A stretch of DNA of 64,000 nucleotides from VXYL01 sp965243095. GTDB taxonomy: Bacteria > Pseudomonadota > Gammaproteobacteria > Pseudomonadales > Azotimanducaceae. Position 1 is the first letter of the stretch; each line of letters opens with the position of its first letter. The stretch is taken from the NCBI GenBank assembly GCA_965243095.1, contig OZ251530.1:4030001-4094000 (forward strand). The letters are read 5' to 3'. The notes under the pieces were generated by a model. It saw only the letters and a list, made by a program, of their open reading frames with translations, was not told the DNA's origin and ran no database searches. Both the position numbers and the translations under genes were made by a program. Of this stretch, positions 53,867-64,000 are shown piece after piece.

Positions 53867-56344
53867 TCAACCCCCCGCGGCCAAGGCGTCCGCAGCCAAC
53901 TCGACGCGCCACGTTTCGGCACCGGCGTCGGAGTCGAACTGTCCCGTGTACACGCGCGCCAACCCGTAGTCCGGCAGCTTCACCATCGCCACGCAGGCAC
54001 CGTCCAACATCGCCCCGTGCTCGCCGAAATCGAAATCCAGATTGTCGAACCCACCACGGCGCCTCGCCCACGGCAGCGCCGAGACCGTTGCCGGTGCCAC
54101 GTGCAGGTAGAACCGTCGCCGCACGTCCGCCGCCGCGCAAGGCCGGCGCACGTAGCGCAAAACGCCATCGTGCAAATACAGGTTGAATTCGCCCTGCGCC
54201 GCCGGCGTCGCGGTGCGCAAGGAGCGCAGTTCGTTGCGCAACCGTTCCAAGTCCAGCCGGAAGGCAACGCTCCAACTGACCGCGCCATCGGCGGTAGGGA
54301 CGCGGCGGACGGAAACTTGCCCCACATGCCAAGCGGGCAACGGCACACGCAGCTCGCATTTGCCGTCCCGGCGCACACCGTAATCGGGGAAGAGAAAGTC
54401 GCCGCGCTCCAGGTCCACCGTCCGGCCCCAAGGCACCTGTCCGGCCGCCGGAAGGAAGCCGAATTGGAATATGCCCCTAGTGTCGCCGGAGCCGCAAGGC
54501 GTCTTGAACAAGACGATCTCCGCCACGCCGCGCCGCGGCAGGCGAGTCTCTTGCTCCCACCCGGCCCGAGGCCCGGGCAAGACATGGACGGCCCACGGCG
54601 CCCGCACCACCGGCGTCAACGCCTGTAGGCGACGGTGTTCTTCGCGCCGCGCCTCGCGCATCGCCGCCAGCACCGCGGCGGCGTCCGCGCCGGCGCGGTA
54701 CAGGAACACGAAGCGATGGTGCGGCGTCAGCAGAGACGGGATGTCGTAACGCTCAAACGCCAGCACGAAGTCCAACGCGCCGATCGCCGCGGGGTCGGCG
54801 CCATCCAATCGATCGGCGTAGTGGACGAAGCTTCCCGCTACAAGGAAGTTCATCACGCGCCGTTCCCGCACGAACCTCAGGAGTGCCGCGCGGCGCACGG
54901 GGACCCAAATGCTGCTTCCCCGGATAGTCCCGGCGATGGCGTCGAACTCCGTCAACAGCGCCCGCTCCGCCCGCGCCTCAACGGGGTCGCGATGGGCCAA
55001 ACCCATCGCAACGCTTGAGACCGCGAAGATCACGGCAGCGGCCGCCGCGCCGACCACAGGCGCTGGCCGCCAGAAATGGCGCACCACAAGCAACAAGGCG
55101 GCGAAAAGGCACAGCGGCACGCCGACGTGGAACATGGTCTCGTATTCGTGGCTTTGGTAGCCCATGTGCTGTGGAACCAAGAACGTCCAGCCGAAGCCGG
55201 CCAGCGCCAATGCGAACGGCGGCGCTCTAGGGCCGCGAAAGAACCCAAGACTGGCCAACACCCCGAGGGTCGCGGCCAAGCCCGCCCAAAACAACCACGA
55301 CGACCCGGATTCCCGCCAAGTGAACTCCTCCATATCGATGCCGCCAGACAACGCGACTGGCAGGCTGGCAGCGCCGACCCGGTGGAACTGCCACTTCAGC
55401 AATGTGGGCAAGGGCAGCATCTCCTCCCGGCGCGCATAGCTCGTCTCGCGCAAACCCGTGCGCGTGAGCATCGAGCGCGCCGACGGCAACTCCGCCAGCG
55501 GGCGCTTGCCCCCAAGCGCTGCGTATTCCCGCGCGAGGTTCCAGCCGAGCATTCCGGCGCCGAACAGCAACGCCAGTGCGCCGAGCACCGCGTAGCGCCC
55601 CAGCAGCCTGCGGCTGCCCGCCCGCCGCTCTCTCGCGGCGCCATCGGCCTTGCGCCAAGCCACCGCCGCACGCACCGCGCCAAACGCCAAAAACGGCAGC
55701 AGCAGCCCGTAGACGTGCCAGCCAAGCAGCAAGGCAAGGCACACCCGCGCCGCCAACTCCCAAAAACGCCGCCTGCCGCCCTCCACCTCGAACAACACCA
55801 TGCCGTGGAACACCAGCATCACGGCGAAAAGATCCACGCTCATTTCGTTGGACACCGCGTCGGCGTAGTCGAGCAGGTGATACGACGAAAACGCGAGCAG
55901 CACGGCACCGAGAGCGACGGCGCGGCTGTTCGCAAGCCGCGCCAGCCCGAGATACGCAAACACCGCGGCGCCACAGAAGAACGCCAGCATCAACGCCCGT
56001 GCCCCAACGATCTGCGCGGAGAAGTCGCCTTGGAACGGCAGAATCGCCAGCTTGATCAACACGAAAGCGCCGAGGGGGAACCGGTTGTAGAGCTGGTAGC
56101 CCACGGTGCCGTTTTGGCGGCGGTGCTTGGTGTGGAACAGAAAGCCGTGTTGCGCCGAGAGGTTGGCCGCGAGTGACATGTTCTTGCCGGAGTTCACGTC
56201 GTGCAGGACGTGGCTGTAGAAATAGTCCCGGTCGCCGACGAACAGCCAAACGGTGGACAACGCCAGCAACAAGCCGCACACCGGCAGCCGCCGGCCCGCG
56301 GGAGACGCCCGCGCCCACGCGATGGTCGGTGGATCACTTCGCAT
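53867..56344 (-). CDS. Polytopic membrane protein with glycosyltransferase-39-like shape, array copy 2
   Basis: An 825-residue product from the ATG at 56344, which overlaps the end of copy 1 by 11 bases. Same architecture as copy 3: anchor RLPVCGLLLALSTVWLF, FFYSHV-like first loop, about 11 helices with SSYHLLDYADAVSNEMSVD and HEYETMFHVGVPL, then DFVLAFERYDIPSLLTP. The soluble domains are A (CGSGDTRGIFQFGF, GKCELRVPLPAWH) and B (PCAAADVRRRFYLHV, NLDFDFGEHGAMLDG, LARVYTGQFD). Domain A here has lost some conserved residues compared with copies 1 and 3, so the copies have diverged in that part. Confidence 0.85.
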   Translation of the reverse strand: MRSDPPTIAWARASPAGRRLPVCGLLLALSTVWLFVGDRDYFYSHVLHDVNSGKNMSLAANLSAQHGFLFHTKHRRQNGTVGYQLYNRFPLGAFVLIKLAILPFQGDFSAQIVGARALMLAFFCGAAVFAYLGLARLANSRAVALGAVLLAFSSYHLLDYADAVSNEMSVDLFAVMLVFHGMVLFEVEGGRRRFWELAARVCLALLLGWHVYGLLLPFLAFGAVRAAVAWRKADGAARERRAGSRRLLGRYAVLGALALLFGAGMLGWNLAREYAALGGKRPLAELPSARSMLTRTGLRETSYARREEMLPLPTLLKWQFHRVGAASLPVALSGGIDMEEFTWRESGSSWLFWAGLAATLGVLASLGFFRGPRAPPFALALAGFGWTFLVPQHMGYQSHEYETMFHVGVPLCLFAALLLVVRHFWRPAPVVGAAAAAVIFAVSSVAMGLAHRDPVEARAERALLTEFDAIAGTIRGSSIWVPVRRAALLRFVRERRVMNFLVAGSFVHYADRLDGADPAAIGALDFVLAFERYDIPSLLTPHHRFVFLYRAGADAAAVLAAMREARREEHRRLQALTPVVRAPWAVHVLPGPRAGWEQETRLPRRGVAEIVLFKTPCGSGDTRGIFQFGFLPAAGQVPWGRTVDLERGDFLFPDYGVRRDGKCELRVPLPAWHVGQVSVRRVPTADGAVSWSVAFRLDLERLRNELRSLRTATPAAQGEFNLYLHDGVLRYVRRPCAAADVRRRFYLHVAPATVSALPWARRRGGFDNLDFDFGEHGAMLDGACVAMVKLPDYGLARVYTGQFDSDAGAETWRVELAADALAAGG

Positions 56345-58880
56345 GAGATTCCGCCGTGCGCGACTCCTCGGCGAAAGCAGTCGCCTGGTTCGGCGCGAAA
56401 TCGATCCGCCACGCGACGACGCCGGCATCGTCAATCTGGCCGGTGTGTATCCGCACGATGTCGTAGTCCGGCAGCGTCACCATCGCCACGCAGGCACCGT
56501 CAAAAACGGCCCCGTGTTCGCCGAAGTCGAAATCCAGATTGTCGAGACCGCTGCGCCGCCTCGCCCTCGGCAGTGCCCGCAACGTCTCCGGCACCACATG
56601 CAGGAAGAAACGTCGTCGCACCTCCGCCGGCGCGCAGGGCCGGCGTGCATAGTGCAACACGCCGTGGCGCAGGTACATGTCGAACTCTCCCCGGGCAGCC
56701 GGCGTCTCGCCGTGCAAGGCGCGAAACGCGTCGCGCAACCGGTCGACGTCCAGCTGGAAGACAGCCCGCCAACTGGCCGCGCCGCCGGCCGGGTACGTCT
56801 GGCCGGTGTGCGCGGCGGCCACCGGCCAGTCCGGCGGCAGCGGCACTCGCATCACGCACTTGTCGTCCACCATCGCGCCCACCTCGTGGAAGAAGAAGCT
56901 GCGATGCTCCAAATGCCGCGCGCGACCCCAAGGCACCTTCCCGCCCACCGGCGCGAAGCGCAAGTGTAACAACCCTTGGGTGTCGTCGACAGCGCACGGC
57001 GACTTGAAATAGACGAGCTCAGTGCGTCCGCCCTCGCCCCGCACAACATGGAGATCCCATCCGGCACGCGCCACGAGCGTCCGCGCACTCAGTCGGCTGT
57101 GTTCCTCGCGCCGCGCCTCCTGCATCGCCGCCCACACGGCGCCGGCGGCCGCCCCAGCGCGATACAGAAAGACCGACTGGTGCTCCGGCGTCAACAGGGC
57201 CGGGGTTTCGTACCGTTCGAACGCCAGCACGAAGTCCGCCGCACGGATCGCCTTGGTGTCGAGGACGTCCGACCGGGAGGCATAGCGAACGAACCCCCCC
57301 GCCAAGTAGAAGTCCACGAAACGACGCTGGTCCACGAACCTGTCAAACGTGTCTTTGGGCGTGGCGACCCAGACGTTCCCGCCGCGAACCTTCTTGGCGA
57401 CGGCTTCGAACTCCGCCATTTGCGCACGTTCCGCCCGCGCCGCACCGGCGTGGCCCTGGCGCAAGCCCAACCCAATGCTGGAGGCCGCGAAGACCACCGC
57501 TGCGGCGGCCGCAGCGACCGCCGGCGCCGGCCGCCAAAAACGGTTCGCACCAAGCAGCAGCGCGACGAACAGCCAAAGCGGCACACCGACGTGGAATATG
57601 GTCTCGTACTGGTGGGCGGGCCATTTCAATGTCTCGGGGACCAGCAACGTCCAACCGAAACCCGCCAGCACCAACGCGGCCGGCGGCGCCCTAGGGCCGC
57701 GCAAGACCGCAACGCCGGCAAGAGCCGCGAAGGTCGCGATCACGCCGGTCCAAAATAGCCAAAACCCCTCGGATTCCCGCCACGCGAACTCATCGAAATC
57801 AGCGCCGGCGGTCAACGCGAAGGGGAGGCAGGCCGCGCCCACGCGGTGGAAATGCCATCTCAGAGCAGCGGGCCATACGTGTGTTCCAGCCTCTTCGCGC
57901 AACCCCGCGCGCCGGAACATCGAGCGCACGGATGGCAGCTCCGCCACCGGGCGCCGCCCGTCGAAAGCCGTGTATTCCTGAGCGAAATTCCAGCCGAGCA
58001 CGCCGGCGCCGAACAGCAACGCCAAAGCGCCGAGAAGCACGGCGCGGCCGCGCACCACCGCGGCAACCGCGGCCCCCACGCGCTTCGTCAACATATCCGT
58101 GCCGCCGACCGTCCCGCTGCCCACCCTTCGCTCTCTTCCCGTCCCGCTGCCCACCCTTCGCTCTCTTCCCGTCCCGCTGCCCACCCTTCGCCCGGCCGCC
58201 CACCCCTCGCGCACGGCGACAAAGGCGAGGTAAGGCAGCAGCAACCCGTAGACGTGCCAGCCGATCAGCAACGCCACGCACACGCGCGCCGCCAGTTCCC
58301 AGAAACGACGCCTTCCGCCATCGATCTCGAATAGCACCAAACCGTGGAACACCAGCATCACGGCGAACAGATCGGGGCTCATCTCGTTGGAGACGGTGTC
58401 GCTGTAGTGCAACAGGTGGTAGGAGGAAAACGCCAGCAAAGTCGCGCCGAGGGCGACAGCGCGGCCAACGAGCCGCGCCAACGAAAAATACGCGAACAAC
58501 GCGGCCGCGCAGAAGAACGCCAGCATCAACGCCCGCGCCGCGGCGATCTGCGCCGCGGCGTCGCCCGCAAAAGGCGCGATGACCAGCTTGGTCAGCACAA
58601 AGACGCCGATCGGGAAGCGGTTGTAGGGCACATAGGACACGCTGCCGTCCGCGGCACGGCGCTTGCGCAGGAATTGAAAGCCGAGGAACCCCGCCGAGAG
58701 GTTGCGGGCGAGGATCATGTTCTTAGCGGTGTTTTGCGCGTGCAGGAGGTGACCGTAGAAAAAATCCCGCTCGCCGGCGAACATCCAAACGGTGGACAAC
58801 GCCAGCAGCAGTCCGCAAACCGGCAGCCAACGCCAGCGAGACGCTCCCGCCCGAGCACCGGCCGCGGCGTCACTTCCCAT
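56334..58880 (-). CDS. Polytopic membrane protein with glycosyltransferase-39-like shape, array copy 1
   Basis: An 848-residue product, first gene of the array on the minus strand, starting about 110 bases from tRNA-Leu. N-terminal anchor WLPVCGLLLALSTVWMFAG, FFYGHLLHAQNTAKNM, then about 11 helices with YNRFPIGVFVLTKLVI, SSYHLLHYSDTVSNEMSPD and GWHVYGLLLPYLAFVAVRE. A loop after helix 6 contains three RVGSGTGRER repeats. The soluble region has DFVLAFERYETPALLTPEHQ and domains A (CAVDDTQGLLHLRF, DDKCVMRVPLPPDWP) and B (PCAPAEVRRRFFLHVV, NLDFDFGEHGAVFDG, IVRIHTGQID). The family is not one I can name. Confidence 0.85.
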   Translation of the reverse strand: MGSDAAAGARAGASRWRWLPVCGLLLALSTVWMFAGERDFFYGHLLHAQNTAKNMILARNLSAGFLGFQFLRKRRAADGSVSYVPYNRFPIGVFVLTKLVIAPFAGDAAAQIAAARALMLAFFCAAALFAYFSLARLVGRAVALGATLLAFSSYHLLHYSDTVSNEMSPDLFAVMLVFHGLVLFEIDGGRRRFWELAARVCVALLIGWHVYGLLLPYLAFVAVREGWAAGRRVGSGTGRERRVGSGTGRERRVGSGTVGGTDMLTKRVGAAVAAVVRGRAVLLGALALLFGAGVLGWNFAQEYTAFDGRRPVAELPSVRSMFRRAGLREEAGTHVWPAALRWHFHRVGAACLPFALTAGADFDEFAWRESEGFWLFWTGVIATFAALAGVAVLRGPRAPPAALVLAGFGWTLLVPETLKWPAHQYETIFHVGVPLWLFVALLLGANRFWRPAPAVAAAAAAVVFAASSIGLGLRQGHAGAARAERAQMAEFEAVAKKVRGGNVWVATPKDTFDRFVDQRRFVDFYLAGGFVRYASRSDVLDTKAIRAADFVLAFERYETPALLTPEHQSVFLYRAGAAAGAVWAAMQEARREEHSRLSARTLVARAGWDLHVVRGEGGRTELVYFKSPCAVDDTQGLLHLRFAPVGGKVPWGRARHLEHRSFFFHEVGAMVDDKCVMRVPLPPDWPVAAAHTGQTYPAGGAASWRAVFQLDVDRLRDAFRALHGETPAARGEFDMYLRHGVLHYARRPCAPAEVRRRFFLHVVPETLRALPRARRRSGLDNLDFDFGEHGAVFDGACVAMVTLPDYDIVRIHTGQIDDAGVVAWRIDFAPNQATAFAEESRTAESHAK
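58111..58190 (-). repeat. 30-bp tandem repeat in array copy 1
   Basis: Two identical 30-bp units (58111-58140, 58141-58170) and a 20-bp partial third unit encode RVGSGTGRER. The copies are exact, so the expansion is recent. Other array members lack it. Confidence 0.9.
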
Positions 58881-58993
58881 GAGTGTCCACCAAGCGCTCC
58901 ACCGCGGCCGCGAGTCGCATCACCACGCCACGCCCTTCACCACCCCGGAACGCGCGCTTGGTTGCATGAGACCGCCTGCCCAACAACATGGGT

Positions 58994-59082
58994 TGGTGCC
59001 GAAGAGAGGACTCGAACCTCCACGGACGTAACGTCCACTACCCCCTCAAGGTAGCGTGTCTACCAAATTCCACCACTTCGGC
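58994..59082 (-). tRNA. tRNA-Leu (anticodon GAG)
   Basis: Read on the minus strand: acceptor GCCGAAG (59082-59076) pairs with CTTCGGC, followed by D-arm TGGTAGACACG, anticodon stem-loop CTACC-TTGAGGG-GGTAG, a long variable arm, the TpsiC arm GGTTCGAGTCC and an encoded CCA (58996-58994). The GAG anticodon is deduced from the loop. It sits downstream of secG as in many gammaproteobacteria. Confidence 0.95.
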
Positions 59083-59099
59083 ATTTGGGCGGGTGCGCA

Positions 59100-59483
59100 T
59101 CATACATCGGGGAAGTCGTCTTCGGCGTCTTCCTCGCCGGTGGGTTCGTCCGGTTCGGTGGCCGGGGGTTCCTCGTCCGGCACTTCCGGCGCTTCGCCTT
59201 CCAGCGCCGGCTGCACCACGGGGAACTCGCGCAACGCCTCGGCTTGCTCCTTCGCCGCGTAGGCGAGGCCGAAGGAGATGGCGAAGAAGCCGATGGCGAG
59301 CCAAGCCGTGGCCTTGGTGAGGAACGACGCCGAGCCGGCGCTGCCGAACAGCGTGTTGGCGCTGCCGGAACCGAACGCGGCGCCGACATCCGCGCCCTTG
59401 CCTTGCTGCAGCAGCACCAGCACCACCAAGGCGATGGCGTCCGCCACCAGCAGGATGAGCAGAATGGTTTGGAAGGTTTGCAT
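59100..59483 (-). CDS. secG: Preprotein translocase subunit SecG
   Basis: A 127-residue protein with two transmembrane helices (TILLILLVADAIALVVLVLLQ and AWLAIGFFAISFGLAYAA) joined by the conserved QGKGADVGAAFGSGSANTLFG loop. The C-terminus is an acidic Pro-rich tail. It partners SecYE in protein export. Between tpiA and tRNA-Leu. Confidence 0.97.
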   Translation of the reverse strand: MQTFQTILLILLVADAIALVVLVLLQQGKGADVGAAFGSGSANTLFGSAGSASFLTKATAWLAIGFFAISFGLAYAAKEQAEALREFPVVQPALEGEAPEVPDEEPPATEPDEPTGEEDAEDDFPDV

Positions 59484-59495
59484 GGTGCGTTTGAC

Positions 59496-60284
<789 letters not shown>

Positions 60285-60297
60285 CTGCTCAGCACGT

Positions 60298-60376
60298 CCT
60301 GGGAGCGCGGGCGTCTCGCCCGCAAAAGGTGAACACCCGTGAACGAAAGTGCGGGCGAGACGCCCGCGCTCCCAGG
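60298..60376. repeat. Dispersed palindromic repeat, largest perfect copy
   Basis: Arms of 27 bp (60298-60324 and 60350-60376) are exact inverted copies, with a 25-nt loop (60325-60349). It lies between tpiA and glmM. The RNA would form a very stable hairpin and might separate transcription of the two genes. Confidence 0.92.
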
Positions 60377-60417
60377 GCCGTCGCGGCTAAGCGGGGCGGA
60401 GGCGGTAGTCCCACCCC

Positions 60418-61761
60418 TCAGGCGCCGTTCGCTTGCCGCGCCACTTCGGCCAAGGACTCCGCGTATTCCCGCACCGGGTTCGGATGCTCGCCTTCCACCA
60501 TGATGCGCAGCATGGGCTCGGTGCCGCTGGCCCGCACCACCACCCGGCCGCGGCCGTTCATCTTTTTCTCCACGGATTGGGCGGCGTCGGCGATGGCGGT
60601 GCTGGCAGCCACCTTTTGCGCGCTCGTCGTGACCACGTTCGTGGTGGCTTGCGGGTACTTGTGCAAGCCGTTGCGCAGCTCGCCGAGGGGTTTGTCCTCG
60701 TCGATCATGGCGGCGAGCACCTGCAAGGCGGCGACGATGCCGTCGCCGGTGGTGGCCAGGTTCAAGCAGATCAGATGCCCGGAAGGCTCGCCGCCGAGGG
60801 CCCAGCCGTTGCCGTGCATCTTCGTCAGCACGTTGCGGTCGCCCACTTCGGCGCGCTCGAAGGGGATGCCGCAGGTCTCCAACGCTTGTTCCAAACCCAA
60901 GTTGGTCATTTGCGTGCCCACCACGCCACCGCCGTTCAAGGCGCCGCGCTTGAGGCGCGAGCGGGCGATGATGTAGAGCAGATCGTCGCCATCGAAAACC
61001 TGCCCTTGAGCGTCCACCATCGTCACCCGGTCGCCGTCGCCGTCGAAGGCGATGCCGACGTCCGCGCCGGTCTCCAGCACCTTGGCGGCGACGGTCTGCG
61101 GTTGCGTGGAGCCGTGGCCGTCGTTGATGTTGGTGCCGTTCGGCTCGGCGCCGATGACGGTGAGCTCGGTGCGCAGTTCGGAGAACACGTTGGGCGCCAC
61201 GGCGTAGGTGGCGCCGTGGGCGCAGTCCACCACCACCTTCAGGCCCTTGAAGTGCAGGCCCCGGTTGATGGTGCCTTTGCAGAACTCCACGTAGCGGCCG
61301 CGGGCGTCGTCCACGCGGTACGCCTTGCCGAGGGATTCGGAGTCCACCGAAACGAGGGTTTGCGCCATCTGTTCCTCGATGGCGGCCTCCTTCTCGTCCG
61401 ACAGCTTGTTGCCGTTGGCGTCGAAGAACTTGATGCCGTTGTCGCCGAACGGATTGTGCGAGGCGCTGATGACGATGCCGGCGTCCGCGCCCAGCGTGCG
61501 CGTGAGGTAGGCGATGGCGGGGGTGGGGATGGGGCTCAGGAGGCTGACGTCCACGCCGGCGGAGATGAGCCCGGCTTCCAGCACGGACTCGATCATGTAG
61601 CCGGAGATGCGCGTGTCCTTGCCGATGACCACCATGCCGTTGCGGCCGGACGACAGCACCTTGCCGGCCGCCCAGCCCAGCCGCAAACAGAGTTCGGGCG
61701 TGATGGGCTCGCGGCCCACGAGGCCGCGAATGCCGTCCGTGCCGAAGTATTGCTTGCCCAC
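60418..61761 (-). CDS. glmM: Phosphoglucosamine mutase
   Basis: A 447-residue enzyme converting glucosamine-6-phosphate to glucosamine-1-phosphate for cell-wall synthesis. The GTG at 61761 is preceded by ggaagggg. The phosphoserine loop is ISASHNP (Ser about 101), the metal loop is FDGDGDRV and the sugar-binding loop is GGEPSGHL, with a C-terminal RASGTEPMLRIMVE. Follows ftsH; folP, often between them, is missing. Confidence 0.97.
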   Translation of the reverse strand: MGKQYFGTDGIRGLVGREPITPELCLRLGWAAGKVLSSGRNGMVVIGKDTRISGYMIESVLEAGLISAGVDVSLLSPIPTPAIAYLTRTLGADAGIVISASHNPFGDNGIKFFDANGNKLSDEKEAAIEEQMAQTLVSVDSESLGKAYRVDDARGRYVEFCKGTINRGLHFKGLKVVVDCAHGATYAVAPNVFSELRTELTVIGAEPNGTNINDGHGSTQPQTVAAKVLETGADVGIAFDGDGDRVTMVDAQGQVFDGDDLLYIIARSRLKRGALNGGGVVGTQMTNLGLEQALETCGIPFERAEVGDRNVLTKMHGNGWALGGEPSGHLICLNLATTGDGIVAALQVLAAMIDEDKPLGELRNGLHKYPQATTNVVTTSAQKVAASTAIADAAQSVEKKMNGRGRVVVRASGTEPMLRIMVEGEHPNPVREYAESLAEVARQANGA

Positions 61762-61842
61762 TGCTTCTGCTCCCCTTCCGTTGGCGCGCCCCTGGCGGGC
61801 GCGTTTGCGTTTGCTGCGCAAACTCTGGGAAACCTCGTCCCG

Positions 61843-63789
<1,947 letters not shown>

Positions 63790-63933
63790 GTCGCTCAAGG
63801 TATCTGTTCCTCGCGGGACCGCGCCCGATGCTCTCGGCCGCCTAGCCCGTGCGCCCGCAAACGCGGACTTGGTGTTGGCGGTCGCCAAGCATACACGAAA
63901 ATCAAGGCGATTCGGCCATACCGGCGCGGCCGT

Positions 63934-63985
63934 GCTGGGAGCGCGGGCGTCTCGCCCGCATGCAGGCGGAACGCCTGCGTTTCCG
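63934..63985. repeat. Dispersed palindromic repeat at the window end
   Basis: ctgggagcgcgggcgtctcgcccgca followed by tgcaggcggaacgcctgcgttt. It is the inverted form of the element at 606-656, differing by about one base. It lies upstream of ftsH. Confidence 0.85.
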
Positions 63986-64000
63986 GCTTGGCACCGGCAC

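Overview
The window looks like a chromosomal contig from a high-GC Gammaproteobacterium, probably uncultured and marine or host-associated. The lineage call rests on three things: an rlmB-rpsF-rpsR-rplI cluster, an ftsH-glmM-tpiA-secG-tRNA-Leu(GAG) cluster as in Pseudomonas-like genomes (folP is absent), and an exodeoxyribonuclease I (sbcB), which is mainly gammaproteobacterial. The habitat guess rests on TRAP/TAXI uptake, a TonB receptor, many flavin, acyl-CoA and dioxygenase enzymes, and giant secreted proteins. It is inference.

Layout. 1-7.6 kb: the tail of a secreted modular protein, a TAXI-type TRAP transporter (binding protein plus fused permease), a quinone oxidoreductase-like enzyme, a PhyH dioxygenase and a DUF3445 protein. 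7.6-13.4 kb (minus strand): ribosomal proteins L9, S18 and S6, RlmB, a thioredoxin-fusion protein, an RraA-like protein and a CPA2 antiporter. 13.5-17.1 kb: a secreted zinc metalloprotease followed by a membrane-anchored propeptide-like protein. 17.1-25 kb: sbcB, a hydratase, an acyl-CoA dehydrogenase, a 5'-nucleotidase, RidA, an LLM oxidoreductase and hisHF. 25-27.2 kb: a Phd/VapC-like toxin-antitoxin pair, a small membrane protein and an orphan Mrr-like nuclease. 27.4-33.8 kb: an unusual accessory operon with a promoter, a small ORF carrying a 20-nt poly-C tract, a two-helix membrane protein with an OmpA-like tail, a secreted metalloprotease and a 1193-residue leucine-rich-repeat protein. 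33.8-34.7 kb: a putative toxin-antitoxin-like pair. 34.8-37.6 kb: a translationally coupled LLM oxidoreductase, hydrolase and HAD operon. 37.6-39.3 kb: a decayed PtuA/PtuB (Septu-like) defence locus. 39.3-42.1 kb: an aminotransferase coupled to a DUF433-like gene, and two tandem paralogues, one frameshifted. 42.2-49.1 kb: GcvR-like, GlyRS, TonB receptor, phosphoesterase, thiolase and DUF35. 49.1-58.9 kb: four head-to-tail paralogous polytopic membrane proteins of about 750-850 residues. 59-64 kb: tRNA-Leu, secG, tpiA, glmM and ftsH.

Three themes stand out. First, a family of roughly 115-residue extracellular modules is shared by the partial gene at the start, the 13.5 kb protease and the 30 kb LRR protein. 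Second, the four-gene membrane array (49-59 kb) sits next to tRNA-Leu and is the best candidate for an undescribed system. Third, the 27-34 kb operon is led by a homopolymeric tract whose length would decide whether the leader ORF runs into the start codon of the next gene. A dispersed palindromic repeat (core gcgggcgtctcgcccgc) occurs in several intergenic positions and forms the 3' end of one array gene.

All calls come from reading the sequence; no database searches were run.
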